This document shows positions 55,676 to 63,361 of a DNA stretch of 64,000 nucleotides, in pieces. Each line of letters begins with the position of its first letter. Within the stretch, counting starts at the first letter, position 1. Source of the DNA: Exiguobacterium flavidum (GTDB lineage: Bacteria; Bacillota; Bacilli; Exiguobacteriales; Exiguobacteriaceae); contig NZ_QPKS01000003.1 in the NCBI RefSeq assembly GCF_003344535.1, positions 186,001-250,000 on the forward strand. Reading direction: 5' to 3'. Made by a program: the position numbers and the translations under genes. The notes under the pieces were generated by a model. The model was not told where the DNA came from, did not search any database, and saw only the letters and a list, made by a program, of their open reading frames with translations.

Positions 55676-56584
55676 ATGGATATGGAGACACGATTCACCT
55701 GGAGACGTTACGCCAATATCAATGAGTTCGACCAGTCTCTTTACGAGAACAAGGATCAGGATAACGCAAAGTTCCACTGGTTCAACCTGATTCGGAAACG
55801 TCAGACGAACTACACCTACTCGGGACTGAACACGCTGTACGGTTCCTTGATCACATGGCAAAACCCGGCGAACAAAGGGGACCGGGTCGTCATCTACTAC
55901 TACCTGACACGTTCGGAGCTCATCACGATAGGGTTTCCTGAACACGTGACATCCCTCGTGTCACAGTTCTCACCAACCACGCCGTTCGCCGCCTTCTATG
56001 CGATCCTTGCGCTTCAGATGAACACCTACTTCGAAGGGATCGATGATTTCGAGGCGGACTTGCTCGCGAAGCAGGAAGAGTTGCGCGGGCGAATCAGCGA
56101 ACGTTCACTCGACAGCATCTTCGCGCTCCGAAGCACGATCGAGAACTGGTCGGACATCATCATCCCGTTCCAGGAACTGATCTTTGCCGGTCAGGAGTCA
56201 TTCATCAGCGAGGAGGACTATCCGGAGAGCGACTCCTTCCGTCTCGCGAAGCATCGTGTCAGACGACTCCTCATGCTGATCGAGCACTATCAGAAAGACA
56301 TCGAAGTGCTGCTCGACCTCGCGACGACCGTCTCGAACTTCAGAGGAAATGAAATCATGAAGGCACTGACGATTTTCACAGCCGTCGCGACACCGATGAT
56401 GGCTCTCGGCGCGATCTGGGGGATGAACTTCAAGAACATGCCGGAGCTCGACTGGAAATACGGCTATGCCGCCTCTCTCTCCGTCATCTTCCTGTCGACC
56501 GCAGCGATCTTCTGGTGGATGAAGACGAAAGGATGGCTCGGCTCACTTGTCCGGATGCCGAAGGAGAAAAAACATAAAAACTAG
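55676..56584 (+). CDS. CorA-type magnesium transporter
   Basis: The 302-residue protein has the CorA layout: a soluble N-terminal funnel with long helices, then two C-terminal membrane helices with the selectivity motif WGMNFKN between them (GMN intact) and the PELDWKYGY loop. A basic tail KEKKHKN ends it. It should conduct Mg2+, perhaps with Co2+ or Ni2+. An in-frame stop 12 bases upstream fixes the region of the start, although the ribosome site is weak. No Mg2+ riboswitch was recognised upstream. Confidence 0.9.
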   Translation: MDMETRFTWRRYANINEFDQSLYENKDQDNAKFHWFNLIRKRQTNYTYSGLNTLYGSLITWQNPANKGDRVVIYYYLTRSELITIGFPEHVTSLVSQFSPTTPFAAFYAILALQMNTYFEGIDDFEADLLAKQEELRGRISERSLDSIFALRSTIENWSDIIIPFQELIFAGQESFISEEDYPESDSFRLAKHRVRRLLMLIEHYQKDIEVLLDLATTVSNFRGNEIMKALTIFTAVATPMMALGAIWGMNFKNMPELDWKYGYAASLSVIFLSTAAIFWWMKTKGWLGSLVRMPKEKKHKN

Positions 56585-56590
56585 AAAAGA

Positions 56591-56602
56591 GAACATTTGT
56601 TC
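56591..56602. promoter_or_regulatory. LexA (SOS) box upstream of dinB
   Basis: GAACATTTGTTC fits the Gram-positive LexA core GAACN4GTTC. It lies about 50 bp before the dinB start, in the promoter region, so dinB should be induced by DNA damage. Confidence 0.82.
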
Positions 56603-56649
56603 ACTATGCTATCAGTATACCTGTTTTTGACGAAAGGAGGCGAAGGCGA

Positions 56650-57726
56650 TTGCGAAAAATCATTCATATCGATATGGACGCATTCTATGCTTCGGTCGAG
56701 CAGCGGGATCGTCCCCGTCTCCGCGGTGTCCCGGTCGTCGTCGGCGGACCTCCGCATGCACGGGGCGTGGTCGCCACCTGTTCCTACGAGGCGCGCAAGT
56801 ATGGCATTCACAGTGCCATGCCTTCACGCCGTGCCTTCCAGCTTTGCCCGCGGGCCGTCTTCATCCGCCCGAGGTTCGACGTCTATCGCGCCGTCAGCAG
56901 CCAGATCATGGAGCTGTTCCGGGAGATCACTCCCCTTGTCGAACCGCTCTCACTTGATGAGGCGTATCTCGACGTGACGGAAAATCAACTGAACCTGCCG
57001 AGCGCGACTTGGATCGCGGAATATATCCTGTCAGAAATCAAACGCCGTACCGGTCTGACGGCTTCTGCCGGTGTCTCCGACTCGAAGCTCGTCGCAAAAA
57101 TCGCGTCCGGCTACAAGAAGCCGAACGGTCTGACGGTCGTCCCTCCTGAAGATGTGGTCGCTTTCCTCGCCCCGCTCTCGATCGGCGACCTGCACGGCGT
57201 CGGTAAGGTGACACGCGCCTCACTCGAGAAAGCCGGTTTTCTGACGGTCGGTGATCTTCAGGCGGCAGGTGCAGAAGGACTGCGCGGGCTGTTCGGCAGG
57301 GAACGCGGGAATGAGCTCCATCAGATGGCGCACGGCATCGATGAACGGCAAGTCCGTCCCCATCGCGAACGGAAGTCGATTGGTTCCGAGACGACATTCC
57401 CCGAGGATACCGAGGATATCGACACCATTTTCCAAACACTCATCCTGGAAGCAAAATCCGTCGTCAAAAGCTTGAATGCCAAAAAAATGTCCTGCCGCAC
57501 CGTGACCGTCAAATGGAAGACGGAGGATTTTCAGTCGAGGTCGAAGCGGATGTCCTTTGCTGACGCGACTTCGGACGAGGAGACGCTGCTCGATTACACG
57601 ACGAAGCTGTTCAACGACATTGCTCTCGATGCTCCGATCCGCTTGATCGGAATGAGTGTGAGCCATCTCGAGGAGCCGCCATCGGCCCGGCAACTTTCCT
57701 GGCAAGATATCGACTCCCCCTTGTAA
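56650..57726 (+). CDS. dinB: DNA polymerase IV (Y family)
   Basis: DinB is an error-prone translesion polymerase. The 358-residue protein has the catalytic IDMDAFYASVE near the N-terminus, SYEARKYGIHSAMPSRRA, the second metal site PLSLDEAYLD and the thumb and little-finger domains (GLTASAGVSDSKLVAKIAS in part). It starts at TTG, nine bases after AAAGGAGG. The usual C-terminal beta-clamp motif is not obvious; the end QLSWQDIDSPL may hold it in altered form. Confidence 0.95.
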   Translation: MRKIIHIDMDAFYASVEQRDRPRLRGVPVVVGGPPHARGVVATCSYEARKYGIHSAMPSRRAFQLCPRAVFIRPRFDVYRAVSSQIMELFREITPLVEPLSLDEAYLDVTENQLNLPSATWIAEYILSEIKRRTGLTASAGVSDSKLVAKIASGYKKPNGLTVVPPEDVVAFLAPLSIGDLHGVGKVTRASLEKAGFLTVGDLQAAGAEGLRGLFGRERGNELHQMAHGIDERQVRPHRERKSIGSETTFPEDTEDIDTIFQTLILEAKSVVKSLNAKKMSCRTVTVKWKTEDFQSRSKRMSFADATSDEETLLDYTTKLFNDIALDAPIRLIGMSVSHLEEPPSARQLSWQDIDSPL

Positions 57727-57728
57727 AG

Positions 57729-57746
57729 TGAATGACCATTCATTAC
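57729..57746 (+). promoter_or_regulatory. FadR-like operator upstream of the YhzC-like gene
   Basis: TGAATGACCATTCATT contains a perfect TGAATG-AC-CATTCA palindrome, the FadR-type TetR operator also found at lcfB in this window. It lies directly upstream of a TATGAT -10 (57750-57755), where a bound repressor would block initiation. Confidence 0.6.
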
Positions 57747-57773
57747 ACTTATGATAACAAAGGGGGAATTGTC

Positions 57774-57989
57774 ATGGAGTATACGATCACAGCATTTTCG
57801 GATCGGGGAAAGACACTGCTCGACGAGACGTTTCAGGCTGCGGATGATTCGACCGCACGCGAGGACGGGATCCGTCTGCTGAAGGAACGGGGGCTTGAGC
57901 ACAATGGCGCCCGCGTCACGCGCGCTGGACAGCTGATTCACTTCGAACGGGCCTACTTGCCGAAAATCGTAGACACCGTCGAGAAATAA
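57774..57989 (+). CDS. YhzC-like small protein
   Basis: The 71-residue protein (MEYTITAFSDRGKTLLDETF, then SAREDGIRLLKERGLEHNG-like helix and RVTRAGQLIHFERAY) resembles B. subtilis YhzC, whose function is unknown. AAGGGGGAA precedes the ATG. It is monocistronic and its promoter carries a FadR-like operator, hinting at a link to fatty-acid metabolism that no family knowledge supports yet. Confidence 0.7.
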   Translation: MEYTITAFSDRGKTLLDETFQAADDSTAREDGIRLLKERGLEHNGARVTRAGQLIHFERAYLPKIVDTVEK

Positions 57990-58164
57990 TACGTATTTCC
58001 AGCGGCCGGGCCGAGAAACCGCCGTCTTGGATATCGCAGTGAGGAAATGGTGTTCGTTCCGCATGATTGTCGCGGAAGAATGCCTTTTTCATTGCAGGAC
58101 GTGCCAAAGAATCGAACTGCCGGGGTTGCATATAATGAAGCAGTGAACGAAGGAGGAGCAGCAA

Positions 58165-58656
58165 GTGAAGGAAGGACGACTGAACTTCCATCGTGCATTC
58201 GGAGTGTATGGCTTGTACGCAGAAGGTGAAAAACTGTTGGTGATTCAAAAGAATGGCGGTCCCTATATCAATCGATATGATCTTCCAGGCGGCAGTCTCG
58301 AGGACTATGAAAGCTTGACGGACGCCATGAAACGAGAATTCCTTGAAGAAACAGGTCTGGAGATCGAAATAGTCGAGAAACTCGGTGTGGTCGACTTCAT
58401 GCTTTCGTCGGACTGGCGAGATGACACTCAAGTTCATCATGTGTGTGTCTATTTCCTGGTGAAGAAAATCGGCGGCCAACTGACGAGACCGGAACAGTTC
58501 GAAGGGCAGGATTCCCTCGGGACGGCATGGGTGACGGAAGATGAGGTATCCGTCGAGAACGCCTCGCCGCTCGTACTCAAAGCTTTCGATTGGCTGGGTC
58601 GCGGCGAACTCGATGTAGAGGAAGGTCTACTTCAGGATTGGAAGGTGAAACGGTGA
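58165..58656 (+). CDS. NUDIX hydrolase
   Basis: The 163-residue protein has a full Nudix box at about 51-73 (GGSLEDYESLTDAMKREF followed by LEETG), so it should hydrolyse a nucleoside diphosphate linked to another group. The substrate is unknown. It starts at GTG after AGGAGG; no upstream ATG fits. Bidirectional terminator follows. Confidence 0.88.
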   Translation: MKEGRLNFHRAFGVYGLYAEGEKLLVIQKNGGPYINRYDLPGGSLEDYESLTDAMKREFLEETGLEIEIVEKLGVVDFMLSSDWRDDTQVHHVCVYFLVKKIGGQLTRPEQFEGQDSLGTAWVTEDEVSVENASPLVLKAFDWLGRGELDVEEGLLQDWKVKR

Positions 58657-58690
58657 TTGGTTCCATATATAAGAACTCCTTTGGCCGAAA

Positions 58691-58739
58691 CGAAAAAAAC
58701 GCTCAGTTCATTGCCCCTGAGCGTTTTTCGTGCCTGATT
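58691..58739. terminator. Bidirectional terminator
   Basis: AAAAAACGCTCAG and CTGAGCGTTTTT enclose a loop of about 12 bases, between the NUDIX gene and convergent yheA. Confidence 0.88.
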
Positions 58740-58801
58740 TACTTGCAGGTGGATCACTGCCAAAGGACGAACGGCTTGCTTCCTTTGCCCGTCGAATGGG
58801 A

Positions 58802-59173
58802 TTACTGAACGTCCTCGTCTTCAACCATCGGCGCGTACAGTTCTTCGAGCGGCTTCATGATGATTTTCGTTACTTCCGTCAGCATCATGTGCATCCGCTG
58901 CTCTTCTTGCATCAATTGGTTGATGAGCGGATTATTCTGCACTTCCATCATCTTCGTCTGAGCAGAGATCATGTCTTCTTGCGTGATTTCTTCACCCTGC
59001 ATCTGCTTTTGTTGAAGCTCGAGCTGGACATTGCGGAACGATGCGAACAATTCGTTCGCGCCCGGGTCGGCATTGACTTGCGCATACAAGTCTTTCAGCG
59101 TCGTATATTCCGCTGTCTCGCGCAATGCGCGTTCGAGCGTGTAAGCATGGTCATAGAGATTAGTTTGTGTCAT
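58802..59173 (-). CDS. yheA: YheA (YlbF/YmcA family)
   Basis: The 123-residue, almost all-helical protein has LYDHAYTLERALRETAEY and LKDLYAQVNADPGANELF with many Gln/Met-rich helices (QLELQQKQMQGEEITQ), the pattern of YheA (UPF0342). YlbF and YmcA relatives form an Fe-S complex that guides RNase Y, but that is not shown for YheA. ATG after GGAGGG is used. It directly follows yheB. Confidence 0.9.
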   Translation of the reverse strand: MTQTNLYDHAYTLERALRETAEYTTLKDLYAQVNADPGANELFASFRNVQLELQQKQMQGEEITQEDMISAQTKMMEVQNNPLINQLMQEEQRMHMMLTEVTKIIMKPLEELYAPMVEDEDVQ

Positions 59174-59188
59174 TAAAATTCCCTCCAA

Positions 59189-60316
59189 TTAGCTGAGGAG
59201 CGCAATGGCTCCTTGTATCAATCCAATTAAACCACCTAGCAGCCCGCCGAGCCAAGTAATTGCTCTGAATTCGCGTCGCGAGATCGAGAGGACGATTTCC
59301 TCGAGGTAGGCCGTATCGAGACGACTCACTTCTTCACGGACGATTTTCTCGACGTCGAGCTTTTTCATCACGTCCCCCACTTTTGAGGACAGGCGCTCCG
59401 TCAGGATATCAACTGCACCCGGAACGAGTTCCTCGACGATTCGTGTCTCGAAAGAAGACAAGTATGCCGAAAGCGGCCGGTCGAGCAATCCTTCGATGTT
59501 CATCCGTTCGATGATTGCCGTCTTGGCGACGCACTTCGCCCGGTCGATCGTCTGCTGATCAACGAGGCGTTCGATCGGCTGCTCAAGCGTCTTGTCGAGT
59601 TCTTGCATGATCATCGAACCAAGCAGTTCCTTGGTCGACTCTCCCTGTAATACCCGTTTGATCTCAGGGCGAATCATTTCGACGAGATTGATGTTCGCGA
59701 GCAGCATGCCGAACATCCCTCCGCCGAACTTCCCTTGGATAAAGCGGTCCGCCATGTACTGGATCTGAGCCGTCCCTTCCTCGCTTTCGAAATATGCCTC
59801 GGCCTTCTCGAGCATAGTCTCGAGGAAGCGCGGTACTGCCTTCCGAATCCTATCCGTGCCTTCCTCGCCGATGACTTCGATCGCCGATTTCCTCACGATT
59901 CCGGCAATGAACTGGTCCAGTTCACGATCAAGACGCTCCCCGACGAACCGTCTGATCTTCTCCGCCGGTAGCGGTGCAACCTTCGCAAGGAGTTCTCGCA
60001 CAGTTACTTCTGAGCGCATCAACCGTCTCGTCTCTTCCTGAGCGAAAATGATCATCGACTCCCGCATGCTCTCTTCCCGCAACCGTTTTCCGATTCCTTC
60101 AGGCGTAAGCAAATGCTTGACGACCGTCCGGCCGAGATTCGCGGCTAAGTCATCCCGTCGCTTCGGTATGAGACCAGGCGTGAATGGAATGCGGTACTTG
60201 CCGATATACTTCGCTTCGAGCGGACGAAATAACATCTTGATGGCGACATGGTTCGTGACGGTCCCGATCAAAGCACCGATCACGACCATCGAAAGAACTA
60301 ATAAAAATGAATTCAT
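59189..60316 (-). CDS. yheB: YheB, DUF445 membrane protein
   Basis: The 375-residue DUF445 protein has one membrane helix at each end (LVLSMVVIGALIGTVTNHVAI; WLGGLLGGLIGLIQGAIALL) and a large helical soluble part. VAIKMLFRPLEAKYIGKY and PFTPGLIPKRRDDLA are the family signature. Role unknown; in B. subtilis it is associated with sporulation-stage or envelope functions only by context. AAAGGGAG precedes the ATG. yheB-yheA order matches B. subtilis. Confidence 0.9.
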   Translation of the reverse strand: MNSFLLVLSMVVIGALIGTVTNHVAIKMLFRPLEAKYIGKYRIPFTPGLIPKRRDDLAANLGRTVVKHLLTPEGIGKRLREESMRESMIIFAQEETRRLMRSEVTVRELLAKVAPLPAEKIRRFVGERLDRELDQFIAGIVRKSAIEVIGEEGTDRIRKAVPRFLETMLEKAEAYFESEEGTAQIQYMADRFIQGKFGGGMFGMLLANINLVEMIRPEIKRVLQGESTKELLGSMIMQELDKTLEQPIERLVDQQTIDRAKCVAKTAIIERMNIEGLLDRPLSAYLSSFETRIVEELVPGAVDILTERLSSKVGDVMKKLDVEKIVREEVSRLDTAYLEEIVLSISRREFRAITWLGGLLGGLIGLIQGAIALLS

Positions 60317-60391
60317 CTGGTTTTATCTCCCTTTCATATGTACTCGATTATGGTAAAGTCAAAACAGAAACCAATGCAACGAGGTGAACTT

Positions 60392-61228
60392 ATGTTCAAA
60401 CGAATCATGTCCCTGTTCGGTGAACAAGTGACGACCGACCCTTTCGTCTATTCCGACTCTTCTTATCTAGTATATCAACTTCCTGACGGTCTGCGTTTCG
60501 GTTTAAAGGCGGTTTCTCTCAGCAATCGTGAAATCGAGCTGCTCGGTCTGCTCGCTGACCGGGTCGTATTGACGACCTCCCCCCGAATCGCTGCCTGGAA
60601 AAGCAAACTCGATCATGAATCTTGCATCGAGGAAAACGGGCATCGTATGACCCACCTGAATTTCACAGGACTCGACTTCACTTCTACAGATGATGTATCG
60701 GATGTCCTCGCGTCCTTCTTTCCTGACGAGTCCGTGGTCGTCCCGATGTCCGACAGCCGCTTTACGGTCATCGAGCAAGATATCGCTCATCTCATCCCCT
60801 TCGAGGACATCGAGGAGATGATCAGCGCCCTTAAAACGGACTTTTATATGGAAGCTAAGGTGCTTGTCGGCCAAGCAGTCCACAGAGGGGATATCGCAAA
60901 GAGATACCGGCTCGAACAACATGCCCTCGACTGCTTAAGAGACGGCGAGACGACCTCTCATCTCACAGCCTATACACGCCTTGCAGTCCAATCGGATACT
61001 GCCCGGGACGAGCTTACATCCCTCTATCTCTCTTCTCTCGACGAAGAGGCGAAGAGAATGCTCCATGTCTTTTTCCGTGCCAATCTTAATGCCTCGCTTA
61101 CCGCGAAACAACTCTTCCTTCACCGGAACAGTCTGCAGTACCGCCTTGACCGGTTGATCGAACAGACGGGTATCGATGTCCGGACTTTCGAGGGTGCTGC
61201 CTTCCTCCACCTCCTCCTTTCGGCATGA
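60392..61228 (+). CDS. PucR/CdaR-type helix-turn-helix regulator
   Basis: The 278-residue protein ends with the PucR C-terminal domain (LNASLTAKQLFLHRNSLQYRLDRL), in which FLHRNSLQYRLDRL is the HTH_30 signature. The N-terminal 200 residues are not recognised and may be a degenerate sensor. GAGGTGA precedes the ATG. It lies on the same strand directly before msmX, suggesting a role in sugar uptake, but a 16-bp hairpin at its stop codon may separate the two transcripts. Confidence 0.8.
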   Translation: MFKRIMSLFGEQVTTDPFVYSDSSYLVYQLPDGLRFGLKAVSLSNREIELLGLLADRVVLTTSPRIAAWKSKLDHESCIEENGHRMTHLNFTGLDFTSTDDVSDVLASFFPDESVVVPMSDSRFTVIEQDIAHLIPFEDIEEMISALKTDFYMEAKVLVGQAVHRGDIAKRYRLEQHALDCLRDGETTSHLTAYTRLAVQSDTARDELTSLYLSSLDEEAKRMLHVFFRANLNASLTAKQLFLHRNSLQYRLDRLIEQTGIDVRTFEGAAFLHLLLSA

Positions 61229-61264
61229 TGCACGAATGCAAACGGTTTCATTCGTGCATCATGC
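61223..61264 (+). repeat. 16-bp perfect hairpin at the end of the PucR-like gene
   Basis: GCATGATGCACGAATG and CATTCGTGCATCATGC are perfect inverted repeats around ten bases. The left arm contains the stop codon of the upstream gene. No T-run follows, so simple termination is unlikely. Confidence 0.8.
61237..61250. promoter_or_regulatory. cre-like (CcpA) site upstream of msmX
   Basis: TGCAAACGGTTTCA fits the cre consensus TGWAANCGNTNWCA at all but the third base. It occupies the loop and inner base pairs of the hairpin, about 100 bp before msmX. CcpA control of msmX would fit a sugar-transport ATPase. Confidence 0.6.
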
Positions 61265-61346
61265 CCATATGCGAATCGATTGGTTTTTTCTATACTATTC
61301 ATGTAAGCGTTATTATCCAGTACATTCGCGGGAGGAATTCACACTC

Positions 61347-62453
61347 ATGGCAGACATCCGGCTCGAACATATCGATAAAGTATACTCAGGTACAGCGAAA
61401 GCGGTTGACGACTTCAACCTTCATATCAAAGATAAGGAATTTATCGTCTTCGTTGGCCCGTCAGGCTGCGGTAAGTCGACGACGCTCCGCATGATCGCAG
61501 GTCTCGAGGAGATCTCGAGCGGAGACTTCGTCATCGATGGAAAACGCATGAACGACGTTGCCCCGAAAGACCGCGACATCGCGATGGTCTTCCAAAACTA
61601 CGCTCTCTATCCGCACATGAATGTCTTCGACAACATGGCATTCGGTCTGAAACTGCGCAAGTTCCCGAAAGAGGAAATCAAGCAGCGTGTCGACAACGCT
61701 GCCCGTATTCTCGGTCTCGAGGAATACCTCGAACGCAAACCGAAGGCACTCTCAGGCGGTCAGCGCCAGCGTGTCGCAATCGGTCGCGCCATCGTCCGTG
61801 ATGCGAAGGTCTTCCTGATGGACGAGCCGCTCTCGAACCTCGACGCGAAACTCCGTGTCCAAATGCGTAAGGAGATCATCCAGCTCCACAAGCGTCTCGA
61901 GACGACGACGATCTACGTCACGCACGATCAAACGGAAGCGATGACGCTCGCTACACGTATCGTCATCATGAAAGCTGGTCTCATCCAGCAAGTCGGTACA
62001 CCAAAAGAAGTATATGACCACCCAGATAACATGTTCGTCGCAGGCTTCATCGGTTCGCCGTCAATGAACTTCGTCAACGGACGTCTCGAAGAGGATGGTT
62101 TCTTCCACGTCCTCAGCAGCGAAGAGAAGTTCGAGATTCCTGAAGGCAAGATGAAGGTTCTTCGTGAGCGCGGCTATACCGGCAAGGACCTCGTCCTCGG
62201 CATCCGTCCTGAAGACATCCATGCTGAACTCATCTATCAAGATACGAAGACAGCTCACCGTTTCAACTCACATATCGAAGTTTCTGAGTTGATGGGGGCA
62301 GAATCGTACCTCTACTCGAAAATCGGTGACCAAGCCTTCACGGCACGTGTCGATTCTCGTTCACATGTCGAGATGGGATCATCAATCGACCTCTTCTTCG
62401 ATATGACGAAAGCACACTTCTTCGACGCTGCTACGGAAGCTACTATTCGTTAA
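61347..62453 (+). CDS. msmX: Multi-sugar ABC transporter ATP-binding protein MsmX
   Basis: MsmX energises several carbohydrate ABC importers. The 368-residue ATPase has Walker A GPSGCGKST, Q-loop QNYALYPHMNV, signature LSGGQRQRVAIGRAIV, Walker B VFLMDEPLSNLDAKLR and a C-terminal OB/TOBE regulatory region typical of MalK/UgpC proteins. The ATG after GGGAGGAATTC is used; a longer frame overlaps the upstream regulator in error. No membrane components adjoin it, as usual for a shared ATPase. Confidence 0.95.
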   Translation: MADIRLEHIDKVYSGTAKAVDDFNLHIKDKEFIVFVGPSGCGKSTTLRMIAGLEEISSGDFVIDGKRMNDVAPKDRDIAMVFQNYALYPHMNVFDNMAFGLKLRKFPKEEIKQRVDNAARILGLEEYLERKPKALSGGQRQRVAIGRAIVRDAKVFLMDEPLSNLDAKLRVQMRKEIIQLHKRLETTTIYVTHDQTEAMTLATRIVIMKAGLIQQVGTPKEVYDHPDNMFVAGFIGSPSMNFVNGRLEEDGFFHVLSSEEKFEIPEGKMKVLRERGYTGKDLVLGIRPEDIHAELIYQDTKTAHRFNSHIEVSELMGAESYLYSKIGDQAFTARVDSRSHVEMGSSIDLFFDMTKAHFFDAATEATIR

Positions 62454-62457
62454 TTCA

Positions 62458-62494
62458 TCAAAAGACTGGCAAGCAGGCGCTTGCCAGTCTTTTA
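62458..62494 (+). terminator. Terminator after msmX
   Basis: AAAAGACTGGCAAGC and GCTTGCCAGTCTTTT are perfect arms around AGGC. Confidence 0.9.
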
Positions 62495-62497
62495 ATG

Positions 62498-62526
62498 TTG
62501 ACAGAACGTGGCGCAGTTTGTATGAT
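62498..62526 (+). promoter_or_regulatory. Sigma-A promoter of the tcyAB-type operon
   Basis: TTGACA, 17 bases, TATGAT: a perfect -35 and a five-of-six -10, directly after the msmX terminator. Confidence 0.88.
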
Positions 62527-62541
62527 ACAGCATGTAGTCTT

Positions 62542-62570
62542 TTAATTCCCATTCGAAAACTAGGGATTAA
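62542..62570. promoter_or_regulatory. Dyad downstream of the promoter, candidate CymR operator
   Basis: TTAATTCCC and GGGATTAA form an imperfect dyad starting about ten bases past the predicted transcription start. CymR boxes in Bacillus are TAATTCC/GGAATTA-like dyads at cystine transport genes. The match is by eye and the arms differ by one base. Confidence 0.4.
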
Positions 62571-62602
62571 TGAACATCATCTATCATGAAGGAGTGAGCG
62601 CT

Positions 62603-63361
62603 ATGAAACACGGACTGAAGCTAACTGTAGCTGCACTATCGACAGCGGGGGTGTTAGCAGCGTGCGGCGCTTCGAACGAAGAAGCAAGTAAGGAAAAAGT
62701 CGTCACGGTCGGTACGGAAGCGACGTACCCGCCATTCACGTATAAAGAAAAAGGCAAACTGACGGGTTACGACATCGAGGTCATGAACGAAGTCGCGAAA
62801 CGCGCCGGCTATAAGGTCGAGTACAAGGCGATGGATTTCAAAGGTCTCATCCCGGCACTCGATTCGAAGCGGATCGACGTCATCGCGAACCAGATGGGTA
62901 TCACGCCGGAACGCGAAGAGAAGTACAGCTTCTCTGACCCATATGCCGTATCCGGATCGACGATCATCGTAAACGAGAAGACGACCGATATCGACTCACT
63001 CGATGATTTGAAAGGCAAGGTCGTCGGTTCGACACAAGGTTCACTCTACGCGAAAACGGCTGAAGAAGCCGGCGCGAAAGTGAAGTACTACAAAGGCGCG
63101 AACCAAGTGCTGCAAGACCTCGAGGCTGACCGCGTCGATGCAGCGTTGAACGATCGCCTGTTCGTCCTGACTGAGCTGAAAAAAGCCGGTTATAAAGTCA
63201 AGGCTGTCGGTGAGACGTTCGACAAGAACTCCTCTGGCCTGATGATGGCGAAGAAGAGCCCATATCAGAAAGACTTCAATGAAGCGATCGCAGAGATGAA
63301 GGAAGACGGAACACTCGCTGAGATCGGAAAGAAATATTTCAATGAGGACATCAGTAAGTGA
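62603..63361 (+). CDS. Cystine/polar amino acid ABC transporter substrate-binding lipoprotein (TcyA-like)
   Basis: The 252-residue precursor has a lipobox LAAC with C21 lipidated, then the family-3 solute-binding fold: VGTEATYPPFTYKEKG, the signature GYDIEVMNEVAKRAGY, and DFKGLIPALDSKRID. It should sit on the outer membrane face and deliver cystine or a related amino acid to the permease that starts one base before its stop ends. AAGGAGTGAG precedes the ATG. Cystine is inferred from overall likeness to TcyA. Confidence 0.85.
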   Translation: MKHGLKLTVAALSTAGVLAACGASNEEASKEKVVTVGTEATYPPFTYKEKGKLTGYDIEVMNEVAKRAGYKVEYKAMDFKGLIPALDSKRIDVIANQMGITPEREEKYSFSDPYAVSGSTIIVNEKTTDIDSLDDLKGKVVGSTQGSLYAKTAEEAGAKVKYYKGANQVLQDLEADRVDAALNDRLFVLTELKKAGYKVKAVGETFDKNSSGLMMAKKSPYQKDFNEAIAEMKEDGTLAEIGKKYFNEDISK

